This document shows positions 54,242 through 62,963 of a DNA stretch of 64,000 bases, in pieces. Location of the stretch: assembly GCF_900103935.1 (NCBI RefSeq), contig NZ_FNIC01000001.1, forward strand, positions 986,804 through 1,050,803, in the 5' to 3' direction. This DNA is from Nocardioides szechwanensis. GTDB taxonomy: Bacteria > Actinomycetota > Actinomycetes > Propionibacteriales > Nocardioidaceae. The notes under the pieces are model-generated. The model made no database searches, was not told where the DNA came from, and saw nothing but the letters and a program-made list of their open reading frames with translations. A program made the translations under genes and the position numbers. Positions within the stretch are counted from its first letter, which is position 1. Each line of letters begins with the position of its first letter.

Positions 54242-55575
54242 ACCCGCCGCGCCACGGCTGGAGCCTCGTCGTTCGTCCCCGGGACTGGGCGAGTCTGACC
54301 CAGCACCTGTTCGGCCGCCGCGGCGAGCACGGCGCGGTTCTCCTGGCCGAAGAGACGGACGGTTCGCGGGGTAAGCGGCTCCTTGTGCGTCACGTCATCC
54401 TCGCTGAGGAGGGCGTCGACTACGTCCCGGGCACGACCGGCTACCGGGCGCTCAGTGCGGACTTCGTCCGCGACTGCGCGATGCTCGCGGCCGCCCAGGG
54501 CCTGATCTACGTCGCGGTGCACAACCACGGCGGCTGGGACAAGGTCGGCTTCTCCCGTATCGACATGGCCAGCCACGAGCGCGGCTACCCGACTCTGGTG
54601 CAGCTCACCGGCCGACCAGTCGTCGGCCTGGTCCTCTCGCGCACAGCAGCGGCCGGCGACATCTGGCTCCCCGACGGCACGCGCACCCACCTGAGCGAGC
54701 TCGTCGTCCCCGGTCGCAACCTCGTTCGCCTTCGTTCGACGCCCACAACTCCGGTCGATCCGGAGGACGGCGGCCGCTGGGATCGGCAGGCGCGGGTCTA
54801 CGGAGACCTCGGCCAGGCCGTGCTGTCCCAGATGCGGGTCGCGATCGTCGGGCTCGGCGGCGCCGGCAGCATTGTCTGCGAACTCCTGGCCCGTCTCGGC
54901 GTCGGCCAACTCGTACTCATCGACTCACAGACCGCGACCTTGGACAACCTGCCCCGGCTGGTCGCCGCGGAGCCCGACGACATCGGCTTGCACAAGACCG
55001 CCCTCGGCGCACGCAACGCGCGGCGTGCCCACCCCGACATCACCATCACGGAACTCCGCCACGACGTGCAGGACCCCCGCTGTATCGAGGCGCTGGGCGG
55101 CTGTGACTTCATCTTCCTCGCCGCCGACTCGAATGCTGCCCGGCACTTGGTCAACCAGACGATCGAGACTCTTCTGATTCCCGGCTTCCAGGTCGGCGTG
55201 AAGGTCCCGGTCACGAAGGACGGCACCGTAGGCCGCATCCACGCCGCCGTCCGACCTCTGGTTCCCGGACAGGGATGCCTGTGGTGCAACCAGCTGATCA
55301 ACCCGACTGAGCTCGCCATCGAGATGTCCCCGACCGCGGTTCGCGAGGCTGCCCGCTACGTCGACGACGTGCCGGCGGCTAGCGTCATCGCGTTGAACGC
55401 CGTCGCTGTGGTCGACGCGGTGAACCAGTTCATGATGTCGACGACCGGCCTCCTCGAGGACGACGGGAATCTGGTGCCGTACACCATCACGTTTCCGCGT
55501 GAGTCCCGCGTTGAGTACCACTCCCCGCGGCGTGACCCCGAGTGCCCGCGGTGCGGAGACATCCGCTGCCCGTGA
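54223..55575 (+). CDS. JAB (JAMM) protease fused to ThiF/E1-like adenylyltransferase
   Basis: A 450-residue two-domain protein. Residues 1-165 are a JAMM deubiquitinase-like domain: E35, then HNH at 100-102, S111 and D114 fit E-HxH-x8-S-x2-D. Residues 195-450 are an E1/MoeB-type adenylation domain: GLGGAG (210-215), D234, N242 and R245 (DNLPR), K258 and D302. Two CxxC pairs (GCLWC and CPRCGDIRC) should bind zinc. No cysteine stands where an E1 catalytic Cys is expected after the first CxxC. It would adenylate the Ubl. The GTG at 54223 has GAAGG 7 bp upstream. Confidence 0.82.
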   Translation: MARVPLNPPRHGWSLVVRPRDWASLTQHLFGRRGEHGAVLLAEETDGSRGKRLLVRHVILAEEGVDYVPGTTGYRALSADFVRDCAMLAAAQGLIYVAVHNHGGWDKVGFSRIDMASHERGYPTLVQLTGRPVVGLVLSRTAAAGDIWLPDGTRTHLSELVVPGRNLVRLRSTPTTPVDPEDGGRWDRQARVYGDLGQAVLSQMRVAIVGLGGAGSIVCELLARLGVGQLVLIDSQTATLDNLPRLVAAEPDDIGLHKTALGARNARRAHPDITITELRHDVQDPRCIEALGGCDFIFLAADSNAARHLVNQTIETLLIPGFQVGVKVPVTKDGTVGRIHAAVRPLVPGQGCLWCNQLINPTELAIEMSPTAVREAARYVDDVPAASVIALNAVAVVDAVNQFMMSTTGLLEDDGNLVPYTITFPRESRVEYHSPRRDPECPRCGDIRCP

Positions 55576-55582
55576 CGTAGAT

Positions 55583-55617
55583 CCTCTGGTTACGAAGCTC
55601 GTTCAGAGCCAGAGAGG
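55583..55617. terminator. Possible hairpin between convergent genes
   Basis: CTCTGG (55584-55589) can pair with CCAGAG (55609-55614) between the E1 stop and the stop of the convergent 1283-residue gene. The stem is only 6 bp; a weak call. Confidence 0.3.
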
Positions 55618-55653
55618 TCGTCGGCGGAGCCACACGATAGACACGAGCGGCGC

Positions 55654-58600
55654 CTAGCGGTGACGCCGGGCGTCGTGTTCGGCCGTTTCGTCCTCGCGAC
55701 GAGCGTCAGCCTTATAGGACTTGGCGAGGTCCTCGAGCAGCTTTCCGGTGCGGGGCCAACGGTTGCGGACCTTCTCGGCGTCCTCGAGGTGCTTGTCTGC
55801 GAGGGTTCGTTCTTGCTGCCCGCCGGCGTAGATCGCCCGGCCGTGCACGCCGCGCTGGTTGAGGCGGTTGATGAGCAGCCCGGTCTCGAGGTCGTCGCTC
55901 TGTTCCTTCTCGATGACGTTCCGGACGGCCTGGCACGGCCAAATGCCGTCGCCATCGTCGACGACCGGCGCGGCGAGCGCTTCGCCGATGACGGTCGATG
56001 CGAACTGCGCCCGGTTGGCTTCGGTGAGGAGCGCGCGGACCTGGTCAACCCAGGCCTGAATCTCCTCAGTCGTGGGTGTCTTTCCGGGTTCCGTGGTCCC
56101 GGGCAGGGGTCCATGCCAGCCGTGCAGGAGGCTCCACGCGGCGCTGCTGAATCGGAACTCCTCGTCAGTCATGCCGGAGGTCTCGGTGCCGGCGACGGCT
56201 GCTTCGACATCGGTGTCGGGCTCGGTGTCGGGCTTGTAGACACTCGTCACGGCGGTGACGAACTGCTCGGGCTTGCGGGCCAGCTCCCGATGCAGCGCAC
56301 GCGGCGTGCGTTCGTGCTCGAGGACGGGCAGGTAGTAGAACTCGAGATACGCGAGGGTCTCATCATCGGTGCCGAGCTTCTCGAGACGGTCGAGGAGCAT
56401 CCCGACGGTGTAGCTGAGCTGGTGGTAGTCGGTGGGCGCGGCCTCGTTGATGTTCTCCAGATCGGCGGTGAGGACCTTGATGATGAGGTCAGCCGAGGGC
56501 GACGGTTCTCCGCGGACCGTGGCGGCGGCCATCGCACTGAATGGTCGCCCGGCGCCGAGGAGTCCTCTGCAGACCTGCTCGACGACGGCGTTGTCGATGC
56601 GGTAGGGGTTCACGCCCTTCCAGAACAAGGCCTGCTGGTCGTCGTCGAGGTTGACGACGAGGTCGAGGACTGCAGCGGTGGTCTGCACGGTGCGCAGGAG
56701 AACGGCGCCCTGGTTCGGCCGCTTGGCGACATGGTCGGTCAACCACGCGAAGTCCTCGGCGCGTCGGCTCGCGTACCCCCACGCGACGATGGCGGCTGCT
56801 CCGCTGACGTTGCTGCCATCTCCGAGGAGGTCGAGGACCTCCTCGGTGAACTCGTTGGTCTCTGCGTCGTGGACGGCGAGTGCCACGCCAACGTACCCGG
56901 GCACCTCGACCTTCGAGGCGAGCTCGACGACTGCGTCAAGGCCGCCAGCATCCAGCACCGATTTGATGACCTCGACTCGCCGCTCGGCGACGGGCTTCTG
57001 CGTGTTCTCCGGGTCGTCGTCCTTGTCGCGGTACTCGTCGAGGTCGGAGTTCCAGCCGAACATGGCCTCGTCCTCGCCTGCGGTGAGGTCGAATCCGTGA
57101 GCTTCGAGGAACTTGGTGATGGCGTCCAAGTCGTCTTCCTGCATGGCCCAGCCGGTGTCGCTGTACCGGCGGTGGTGGTCGGCGTCCTTGGCGAGCTTGT
57201 CGAGCACCTGGTCCCGGTAGTCCTCGGCGAGCTCTTCCCAGCGGGCGGCGAGGGCGTCGAGGACGCGGACGAGGTCGGCAGAGGAGAACCGGCTGACGAG
57301 CCGGGCGGCCGTGGCCAGGCCGTCGGTGCCCGGCTGGTTGAGCAGTCGCGTGCAGATCCCGGTCAGCGACTCCTGGTACTCGGCGCTGGTGGCCTGGTAC
57401 CGGTCGGTGGGCCAGTCGCGGTACCGCGGGCCGGAGGGGATGACGCCGCCGCCGCGGTTCTCGACCAGGGTGTGCAGGAGGCTGGTGGCGTGCTCGGGCA
57501 CGGTTGTGATGACGGCGTCGAGGATGTCCATGCGGTTAGCTTCGTTGATGGCGCCGTCGGGACGGATGGGGTCGAGGGCGGAGGCCAGTGAGGCGGCGGG
57601 CCGGTTGGAGAGCTTGCCTCCGGGGTCGAGCACGGCCAGGCGGGCAAGGATGATGGCAACCCGGGCTACGTGGGCGGGGGAGAACGCCAGCGTCTCGAGC
57701 GCCCACAGCAGGGACGAGTGCGCACTGAGGGTGTTCAGGGAGTCGCTCTTCTCGAGGAACATCGCCATGACCGTGGGCTTCTTGGCACGTAGCGACGTCT
57801 CGAGTGCGTGGAGGAACGCGTCGGGAGACGCTTCGGCGAGGAGCTGGAGCTGTCCGGTGAGGGTGAGCCAGCGGACTTCGTCAGCGTTCTCGAGGAGGTC
57901 GCGCACGATCTGGGTGGCGAGCTCCTGACCGGTGCGGCCGCCGGCTACGGGGTGGTCTCCGGCGTGGGCGCCGAGCATGGCGAGGGTGGTGCTGAGGCCG
58001 CGCTGGAGCGCGTTGGAGTACCGGCGCTTCGGCCGGTCGTCGTTGAGGCCTCGGAGGAAGCGTTCTTGGAACGTTAGGTTAGCGTCGGGGTCGATCTCAG
58101 TGAGTGCGTCGGTGATGACGTCGGTGAAGGTCTTGATGTCGTCGGGGGTCATGAGATGACTGATGGCGTCCCACGCATCGACGATGTCGACGAAATCCCA
58201 GTGGTTGCCGACGGCATCGAGCGGCGGGTCTTCGCCGGCGGCGAGCTGGGTGACGGTCTTGGTGAGGTCGGGCCAGTCGGCGGCCCGGGTGAGGGCGAGG
58301 AGAACCTCGCGGTCGCCTTCCTTGCTGGCGTCCCACGCGCCTGCGAGCAGCGCGGACGCGAGGAGCGGGGCGTCAGACCCCGTGCACCACGTCGGCGTCT
58401 GGTGGCCGTACCGGCTGAGGCGTCGGCGCAGGGAGCGGAGGTTCCGGCGGGTTGCGAGCGCGTACTCGTGCGACTTCGAGAAGTCGATGCCGGTAGCTCG
58501 CCAGCCGGTCGAGGCGCTGTGCGGGTCGATCGTCTGGAGCCGGCCGGTTTCGTGGGCCGTGCGTGCGGTCTTGGGGAGGATGACGTGGTGGCCGGCCTCG

Positions 58601-59505
58601 AGTGCCTCGCTGACGGAGTCCGGCATGAACGTGGGGATGAGGATGTGCGGCGTGTGATGAGCGCTCCATCGACGCCACCCGTCTTCATCATTGATGACGA
58701 CGGACCGCTCGCGCAGTGCCTCGAGGTGTTCGGGCTGTCGGATGTCGGGGTCGGGATCTTCGTCGGTCTCCGCGGTCGTGTCCTCGGGGAGCGGCTCCGG
58801 CCCGAGCCGGAGGGCTGCGGCGGTGAACGCGATGGCCTCTTCGAGGCTGGACGCGGCGATTATGGTGGCGTCCTTGACGGGTGTGTCGAGGGTGTCGAGG
58901 AGGCTGATGACGTCCTCGCGACGCCCCGCGGTCAGGACGGCATCCGGGGTCGCGGGCATGGTCTGCTTGGACCAGCGGTCGAACCACGTGTCGAGGGCTG
59001 TGTCGCCGAGGGACCCCCTGCGGAGGTGCTCGCGGAGCCATCCTTCGGCGTTGGGGCACTCGTCGAGCCAGTTAGTGAGCTCGTCGGCGGTGAGGACGAC
59101 GATGTCCTTCCACTCGTCGCCCCGGTCCTTCATGTCCTTGACCCACTTGTCGCCCTTGCTCCACTTGCGGTTGGTGACTGCGACGTAAGTGGTGGTGCGG
59201 CGCACTTCGACGGGCGTGTCCTTGGTGCGCTTTTCGTAGTCGCTGATGGCCTTGGCACGCTGGCCCTGCTCAGTGCCGATCTCCCAGACTGAGTCACCGT
59301 CCGGCACGTAGGGGTGGCCGCTTCCGGAGATGGACACGATGCCGTCGAGTCCAGACAGAGCCACGCCCTCGGCGGCCGGCATCCGAATCCAGTCGGGGCG
59401 CACCGTCTCCATGATGAGTCGTCGCACGAGGGTGGGCAGGTGTCCTTCGGAGTCGCGTCGGCGCGACCATTCGTCCAGGTCTCCGCTGGTGAGGTGGACA
59501 CTCAT
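55654..59505 (-). CDS. 1283-residue protein with nuclease-like N-terminus
   Basis: A 1283-residue protein. Residues 35-135 (RPDWIRMPAAEGVALSGLDG, VWEIGTEQ, AKAISDYEKRT, then TTTYVAVTNRKWSKG and WKDIVVLTADELTNWL) look like a restriction-endonuclease-type fold, with D54 and E75 as candidate metal ligands; the ExK lysine appears as Gly. Residue ~210 onwards has ATIIAASSLEEAIAFTAAAL, then a long helical-repeat-like C-terminus. No Walker A is visible. I do not know a characterised homologue, but related proteins occur near defence genes, as I recall. The ATG has GGGAG 7 bp upstream. It converges with the ubiquitin-like operon and may be its effector or target. Confidence 0.6.
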   Translation of the reverse strand: MSVHLTSGDLDEWSRRRDSEGHLPTLVRRLIMETVRPDWIRMPAAEGVALSGLDGIVSISGSGHPYVPDGDSVWEIGTEQGQRAKAISDYEKRTKDTPVEVRRTTTYVAVTNRKWSKGDKWVKDMKDRGDEWKDIVVLTADELTNWLDECPNAEGWLREHLRRGSLGDTALDTWFDRWSKQTMPATPDAVLTAGRREDVISLLDTLDTPVKDATIIAASSLEEAIAFTAAALRLGPEPLPEDTTAETDEDPDPDIRQPEHLEALRERSVVINDEDGWRRWSAHHTPHILIPTFMPDSVSEALEAGHHVILPKTARTAHETGRLQTIDPHSASTGWRATGIDFSKSHEYALATRRNLRSLRRRLSRYGHQTPTWCTGSDAPLLASALLAGAWDASKEGDREVLLALTRAADWPDLTKTVTQLAAGEDPPLDAVGNHWDFVDIVDAWDAISHLMTPDDIKTFTDVITDALTEIDPDANLTFQERFLRGLNDDRPKRRYSNALQRGLSTTLAMLGAHAGDHPVAGGRTGQELATQIVRDLLENADEVRWLTLTGQLQLLAEASPDAFLHALETSLRAKKPTVMAMFLEKSDSLNTLSAHSSLLWALETLAFSPAHVARVAIILARLAVLDPGGKLSNRPAASLASALDPIRPDGAINEANRMDILDAVITTVPEHATSLLHTLVENRGGGVIPSGPRYRDWPTDRYQATSAEYQESLTGICTRLLNQPGTDGLATAARLVSRFSSADLVRVLDALAARWEELAEDYRDQVLDKLAKDADHHRRYSDTGWAMQEDDLDAITKFLEAHGFDLTAGEDEAMFGWNSDLDEYRDKDDDPENTQKPVAERRVEVIKSVLDAGGLDAVVELASKVEVPGYVGVALAVHDAETNEFTEEVLDLLGDGSNVSGAAAIVAWGYASRRAEDFAWLTDHVAKRPNQGAVLLRTVQTTAAVLDLVVNLDDDQQALFWKGVNPYRIDNAVVEQVCRGLLGAGRPFSAMAAATVRGEPSPSADLIIKVLTADLENINEAAPTDYHQLSYTVGMLLDRLEKLGTDDETLAYLEFYYLPVLEHERTPRALHRELARKPEQFVTAVTSVYKPDTEPDTDVEAAVAGTETSGMTDEEFRFSSAAWSLLHGWHGPLPGTTEPGKTPTTEEIQAWVDQVRALLTEANRAQFASTVIGEALAAPVVDDGDGIWPCQAVRNVIEKEQSDDLETGLLINRLNQRGVHGRAIYAGGQQERTLADKHLEDAEKVRNRWPRTGKLLEDLAKSYKADARREDETAEHDARRHR

Positions 59506-59620
59506 CTCGTCACTCCCGTTGTGACTGGTACGTCAGATGTTGCTCCTGCAGGACATCCTCGCGTATTGGTGCGGCGGGTAGAGAAGTGACTCCGGCGGGC
59601 TGAGGTCTGTGGCGTGTGCC

Positions 59621-59628
59621 CGACGATG
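59621..59628. repeat. Left target-site duplication of IS256 element
   Basis: CGACGATG immediately precedes the insertion sequence and recurs at 61031-61038 after its right end. IS256-family elements make 8-9 bp duplications. Confidence 0.7.
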
Positions 59629-61030
59629 GACAGAGCCCCGCGGGGTGGTGGGCTTTGAGGTGGTCCTCGGTGCCCTACTCGCCGCTGTTGATGGCGGCGT
59701 GATCTCCAGTATCCATGGTGGTGTGGAGCAGCGCCATGGACTCTTCTGAGAGGTAGCGGCGGTCGCCGGCGATCCATTCGTCGTGCATGTCGATCAGGAC
59801 CGCGCCGACGAGCCGGATCACGGCGGCGGCGTTGGGGAAGATCCCCACGACCCGGGAACGACGCTTGATCTCCTTGTTGACCCGCTCGAGCGGGTTGGTC
59901 GACCAGATCTTGCGCCAGTGAGCCTTGGGGAAGGCGGTGAACGCGAGGACCTCGGCCTTCGCCTCGTCCATCAGCGGCCCGACCTTCGGGAACGACGTCG
60001 CGAGTTGGTCGCGGACCTCGTCCCACGCCTTGCTGACGGCCTCGGGGTCGGGCTGGGCGAAGATCGTGCGGAACACCGCGGCGACCATGTCGGCGTGGGA
60101 CTTGGGCACGTGCGCGAGCAGGTTGCGGGCGAAGTGGACCCGACACCGCTGGTGCGCGGAGCCCTGAAAGGACCGCTTCAGCGCCTTCACGAGCCCGGAG
60201 TGCTGATCGGAGATGACCAGCTGAACACCGCTCAGGCCGCGCTGTTTGAGGCTGAGCAGAAAGCTGCGCCAGAACGTCTCGTCCTCGCTGTCCCCGACAT
60301 CGAGCCCGAGGACCTCCCGCGAGCCGTCAGCGGCGATCCCAGTCGCGACCACGACGGCCATCGAGACCACTTGGCCGCCCTTGCCGGGCTTGTTGCGCAC
60401 ATGCAGGTAGGTCGCGTCGAGGTAGATGTAGGGAAACGCGATGTGGTCCAGGGGTCGGGTGCGGAACGCGCCGACCGACTCATCGAGCTGCTCACAGATC
60501 CGAGAGACCTCGGACTTGCTGATCCCGGAGTCTGCGCCGAGCGCGACGACCAGGTCGTCCACGCTGCGCGTGGAGATGCCGTGGACGTAGGCCTCCATCA
60601 CGACCGCGTAGAGCGCCTGGTCGATGCGACGACGCGGTTCCAAGATGGAGGGGAAGAACGAGCCCTTGCGGAGCTTGGGGATGCGTAGCTGCACATCGCC
60701 GGCCTTGGTCGCCAGCAGCTTGGGACGGGTGCCGTTGCGTTCGGTGAGACGGTCCTCGGTGCGTTCGTAGCGCTCTGCGCCGATCACGCCCGCGGCTTCG
60801 AACTCGACGAGCTCCTGGAGCACGGTGCGGACAGACTCGCGGATCATGTCGACGCCCTCGCCGGTGCGGAACGCCTCGAGGAGCTCGGACAGGGCAGACT
60901 GGGACAAGGCCATCGGTGGGTCTCCTTCAGTGCGTGACTTGGTCGTTTCACACCGAAGATCCCGCCGATGGCCGCCTACTTCACGCCACCACGCCGGTCC
61001 TCAAACCCCACCACTCCAGGGGACTCTCCT
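59629..61030 (-). mobile_element. Complete IS256-family insertion sequence
   Basis: A 1402-bp element with terminal inverted repeats (core 28 bp at 59633-59660 and 60999-61026, 23 of 28 identical, sharing GTGGTGGG and TTTGAGG) and flanking 8-bp direct repeats. It holds one intact transposase gene. The length is typical for the family. The perfect duplication means that insertion was recent. Confidence 0.82.
59675..60913 (-). CDS. IS256-family (mutator) transposase
   Basis: A 412-residue transposase that appears complete. Catalytic residues are found in YIYLDATYLHVRN (first Asp), LVISDQHSGL (second Asp) and STNPLERVNKEIKRRSRVVG (Glu). N-terminal and C-terminal blocks match the family. GGAG before the ATG (at about 60920) supports the start. 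Since it is intact, the element may still transpose. Confidence 0.95.
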   Translation of the reverse strand: MALSQSALSELLEAFRTGEGVDMIRESVRTVLQELVEFEAAGVIGAERYERTEDRLTERNGTRPKLLATKAGDVQLRIPKLRKGSFFPSILEPRRRIDQALYAVVMEAYVHGISTRSVDDLVVALGADSGISKSEVSRICEQLDESVGAFRTRPLDHIAFPYIYLDATYLHVRNKPGKGGQVVSMAVVVATGIAADGSREVLGLDVGDSEDETFWRSFLLSLKQRGLSGVQLVISDQHSGLVKALKRSFQGSAHQRCRVHFARNLLAHVPKSHADMVAAVFRTIFAQPDPEAVSKAWDEVRDQLATSFPKVGPLMDEAKAEVLAFTAFPKAHWRKIWSTNPLERVNKEIKRRSRVVGIFPNAAAVIRLVGAVLIDMHDEWIAGDRRYLSEESMALLHTTMDTGDHAAINSGE

Positions 61031-61038
61031 CGACGATG
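61031..61038. repeat. Right target-site duplication of IS256 element
   Basis: CGACGATG, identical to 59621-59628, directly after the right end of the insertion sequence. Confidence 0.7.
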
Positions 61039-61137
61039 GGCGCTGAGGCTCGGGTTGCCCCAATCTGCACCACGGCCGAGCGGGCCAGGATGTGATTGAG
61101 CCTGCCCGGATCGTGGCCACTCGGCGTGCCATCTGCG

Positions 61138-61266
61138 TCATTCTGGGCCGGTAGGACGCACCTTCCGGGGTGCGCGGCCGCCCAGCTCGGCGACAACTGC
61201 GTTCAGTAGGTCACGGACTCGACGTGAGGAGCGGTAGGAGATGCCACGGCCGGCCGGGTACGGCAC
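61138..61266 (-). CDS. Possible 42-codon open frame
   Basis: A GTG-started frame (VPYPAGRGISYRSSRRVRDL, then LNAVVAELGGRAPRKVRPT) 12 bp downstream of the coiled-coil gene, on the same strand. Codon use looks coding and the sequence is basic. It could be a small protein or the 3' remnant of a longer gene cut by the IS256 insertion. The remainder of 61039-61278 shows no other gene. Confidence 0.3.
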   Translation of the reverse strand: MPYPAGRGISYRSSRRVRDLLNAVVAELGGRAPRKVRPTGPE

Positions 61267-61278
61267 ACCCCGTGGCAG

Positions 61279-61596
61279 TCAGGACATCGGCGCCGGATCT
61301 TCTCGCTCGAACTGTCGACGCAGGCGATTCCCCTCCGTCCGGCTCACCTCTCCCCCACACCGTTCGAGCGCGCGCTCCATCTGAAGGCCATAGTCGCGAG
61401 TCAGCCTGGACAGCAGCTCACCAGCGCGACGCTCCGTGCGCTGGATGGTGGCGTCGCGGGTGCGGAGCGCGATCTCGACCTGCTCTCCGAGGTCGTTGAC
61501 CTCGCGGCTCCGTCGCAGGATCTCGTTGGTGCGGTTCTCGCTTGCAGCTCGGCGCGCCAACTGTCGCCGCACCGAGTGGCTGGCCGTCGCCCTCAC
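61279..61596 (-). CDS. Coiled-coil hypothetical protein
   Basis: A 105-residue protein, strongly charged and helical (RRAASENRTNEILRRSREVN, then LGEQVEIALRTRDATIQRTERRAGELLSR), predicting a coiled coil. A GTG start overlaps the stop of the excisionase-like gene (GTGA), so the two are translated together. Not recognised; the coupling suggests a role in element excision or regulation. Confidence 0.6.
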   Translation of the reverse strand: MRATASHSVRRQLARRAASENRTNEILRRSREVNDLGEQVEIALRTRDATIQRTERRAGELLSRLTRDYGLQMERALERCGGEVSRTEGNRLRRQFEREDPAPMS

Positions 61597-61772
61597 CCGG
61601 CCATGGGTAGGGACTCGACGTAGGCGACCAGGTCCTCGTGGCGGACCAGCCGGGTGCGGTCGATGTGGACCGAGGGGAGCGTGCCGGACCTCAGCAGTTC
61701 GTAGACCTTCGAGCGGCTGATGTTCAGGAACGCGACGACCTCCGGGATGCGGTAGAGCAGCTTGTGGTTCAT
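61593..61772 (-). CDS. Excisionase-like helix-turn-helix protein
   Basis: A 59-residue AlpA/Xis-type protein: LYRIPEVVAFLNISRSKVYE, LLRSGTLPSVHIDRTRLVRH and EDLVAYVESL are the MerR-like winged helix of small excisionases. It would bend att DNA and steer the integrase towards excision. The ATG at 61772 is chosen because GGAGG is 5 bp upstream. It faces the integrase across about 1.6 kb, fitting an integrative element. Confidence 0.82.
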   Translation of the reverse strand: MNHKLLYRIPEVVAFLNISRSKVYELLRSGTLPSVHIDRTRLVRHEDLVAYVESLPMAG

Positions 61773-62220
61773 GGTTTCCTCCAGTCGGGTTCTGTTCACC
61801 TATGGAGGCCGAGGAGGTCTCGGCGATCACAGCGACGGAACTTTCGGGGGGACGCTGCGTCGGCAGGAGCTGCGTTCCCCCCGCGTCCCCCCTCTGCGAC
61901 CTGCGACGACGCGGCCTCAGGCGCCAAGAGAATTCCTCAGACCTGTGCCGGCCTAGAACACCTCGTCAGGGTCGAAGCCCCCGCGACGAACCGACGGGAT
62001 CCGAGCGAGCCTGACGCCACGCTTCACTACCTACTGCTCTGCTGCAGCGATCCGCCCTGCAACGACGTGCAGCGAGCAACCGACACAGAGCCACACCTGC
62101 CGAGGTCCTCAACCCCTACTGCCGAGAATGAGGACGAATCCGTGCCTTCGCCATGACACACACACCTGGTGCATTCTCGGAGTCTTTTCGTCCGTACGTA
62201 ATTGTCGTAGGGTCGGTGGC
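61773..62220. other. Gene-free region between excisionase and zinc-ribbon gene
   Basis: About 450 bp without a convincing coding frame. It must hold the divergent promoters of both genes. The right part is AT-richer (CGTACGTAATTGTCGTAGGG at 62192-62211), a plausible promoter for the zinc-ribbon gene. A G-rich/C-rich stretch (61848-61887) is unassigned. Nothing further is supported. Confidence 0.45.
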
Positions 62221-62595
62221 ATGGTCGACGAACGCACGTGCCCGCGCTGCGGACAGCCGTTCTACGTGCCCTCCACACCGCGGCGGGGGCGGCCCCAGCA
62301 GTGGTGCTCCCAGGCCTGCCGCCGGGCTGGCTACGAGGAGCGTCGGGCAGCCAAGAACGGCGCTATCGCAATCGAGTACGTCGAGAAGCCGGCGCCCACG
62401 ATCACCCTCGACGAACACGTCGCCGCCGTCCTGGACTCCCCCGCTGCCTGCCGCAACGTGCTTCGCCAGCTCCGCGCACGCCACGGGAACGGAGAGCTCA
62501 AAGACGCGAAGTGGAGCAGCGTGAGCGATGAGCTCGAGCGGCTCGGCAACCCGCCGGATCGGCGACCCGACGACTGGTTCAGAGGCTCGCGTTAG
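62221..62595 (+). CDS. Zinc-ribbon hypothetical protein
   Basis: A 124-residue protein. The N-terminal CPRCGQPFYV and QQWCSQACRRAGYEERRAA form a CxxC-CxxxC zinc site resembling the MYND/FCS type. The C-terminal half is soluble and charged, ending DWFRGSR. Not recognised as an enzyme. Its place between the excisionase and the integrase suggests a nucleic-acid-binding role in the element. Confidence 0.65.
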   Translation: MVDERTCPRCGQPFYVPSTPRRGRPQQWCSQACRRAGYEERRAAKNGAIAIEYVEKPAPTITLDEHVAAVLDSPAACRNVLRQLRARHGNGELKDAKWSSVSDELERLGNPPDRRPDDWFRGSR

Positions 62596-62621
62596 TCGGT
62601 GCCTCACTCAGAGGACGCCGC

Positions 62622-62963
62622 TCACGAGTCATTCAGTAGCCCAGCCAGCACAGCTGTCAGCTCCGGTACTCGGGTGGAGGCGACCTCCCAGACCAACGCG
62701 TCGTCGATCTGCGCATAGCCGTGCACCAGGACGTTGCGGAAGGCGACGATCCGGGCGAGATCCGGCACCCGATCCGCGGTGCCTGGATCGACCTTGCTGA
62801 GCCGATTGAGCGCCTCGCCGATGATCTGGAACTGTCGTTCGACCGCCGAGCGGAGCATGACGTCTTGTTGGTAGTCGTCCCAGCTCCGACCCGCCACGAA
62901 CTCGAGGACGCGACCTGCTGCTCGTCTGGCGTCCCAGATCAGCGCCGGCGCCTCAGGCTGCAT
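62622..62963 (-). CDS. hepT: HepT-family RNase toxin
   Basis: A 113-residue HEPN-fold protein. The RNase motif Rx4-6H appears as RNVLVHGY; the helical core is VMLRSAVERQFQIIGEALNRL and ARIVAFRNVLVHGYAQID. HepT toxins cleave RNA and are neutralised by MntA, which adenylylates the toxin in characterised pairs. Its start overlaps the end of the MntA gene by 11 bp. Confidence 0.88.
   Translation of the reverse strand: MQPEAPALIWDARRAAGRVLEFVAGRSWDDYQQDVMLRSAVERQFQIIGEALNRLSKVDPGTADRVPDLARIVAFRNVLVHGYAQIDDALVWEVASTRVPELTAVLAGLLNDS

Noticed and set aside
55660..57591. 643-codon frame antisense to the 1283-residue gene
   Set aside because: Its composition (Val/Glu/Gly-rich, no domain) is that of a GC-driven shadow; the minus-strand frame is longer and has a ribosome site.
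61638..62156. 172-codon plus-strand frame over the excisionase and the following gap
   Set aside because: Antisense to the excisionase gene and without any domain; it looks like a chance frame.
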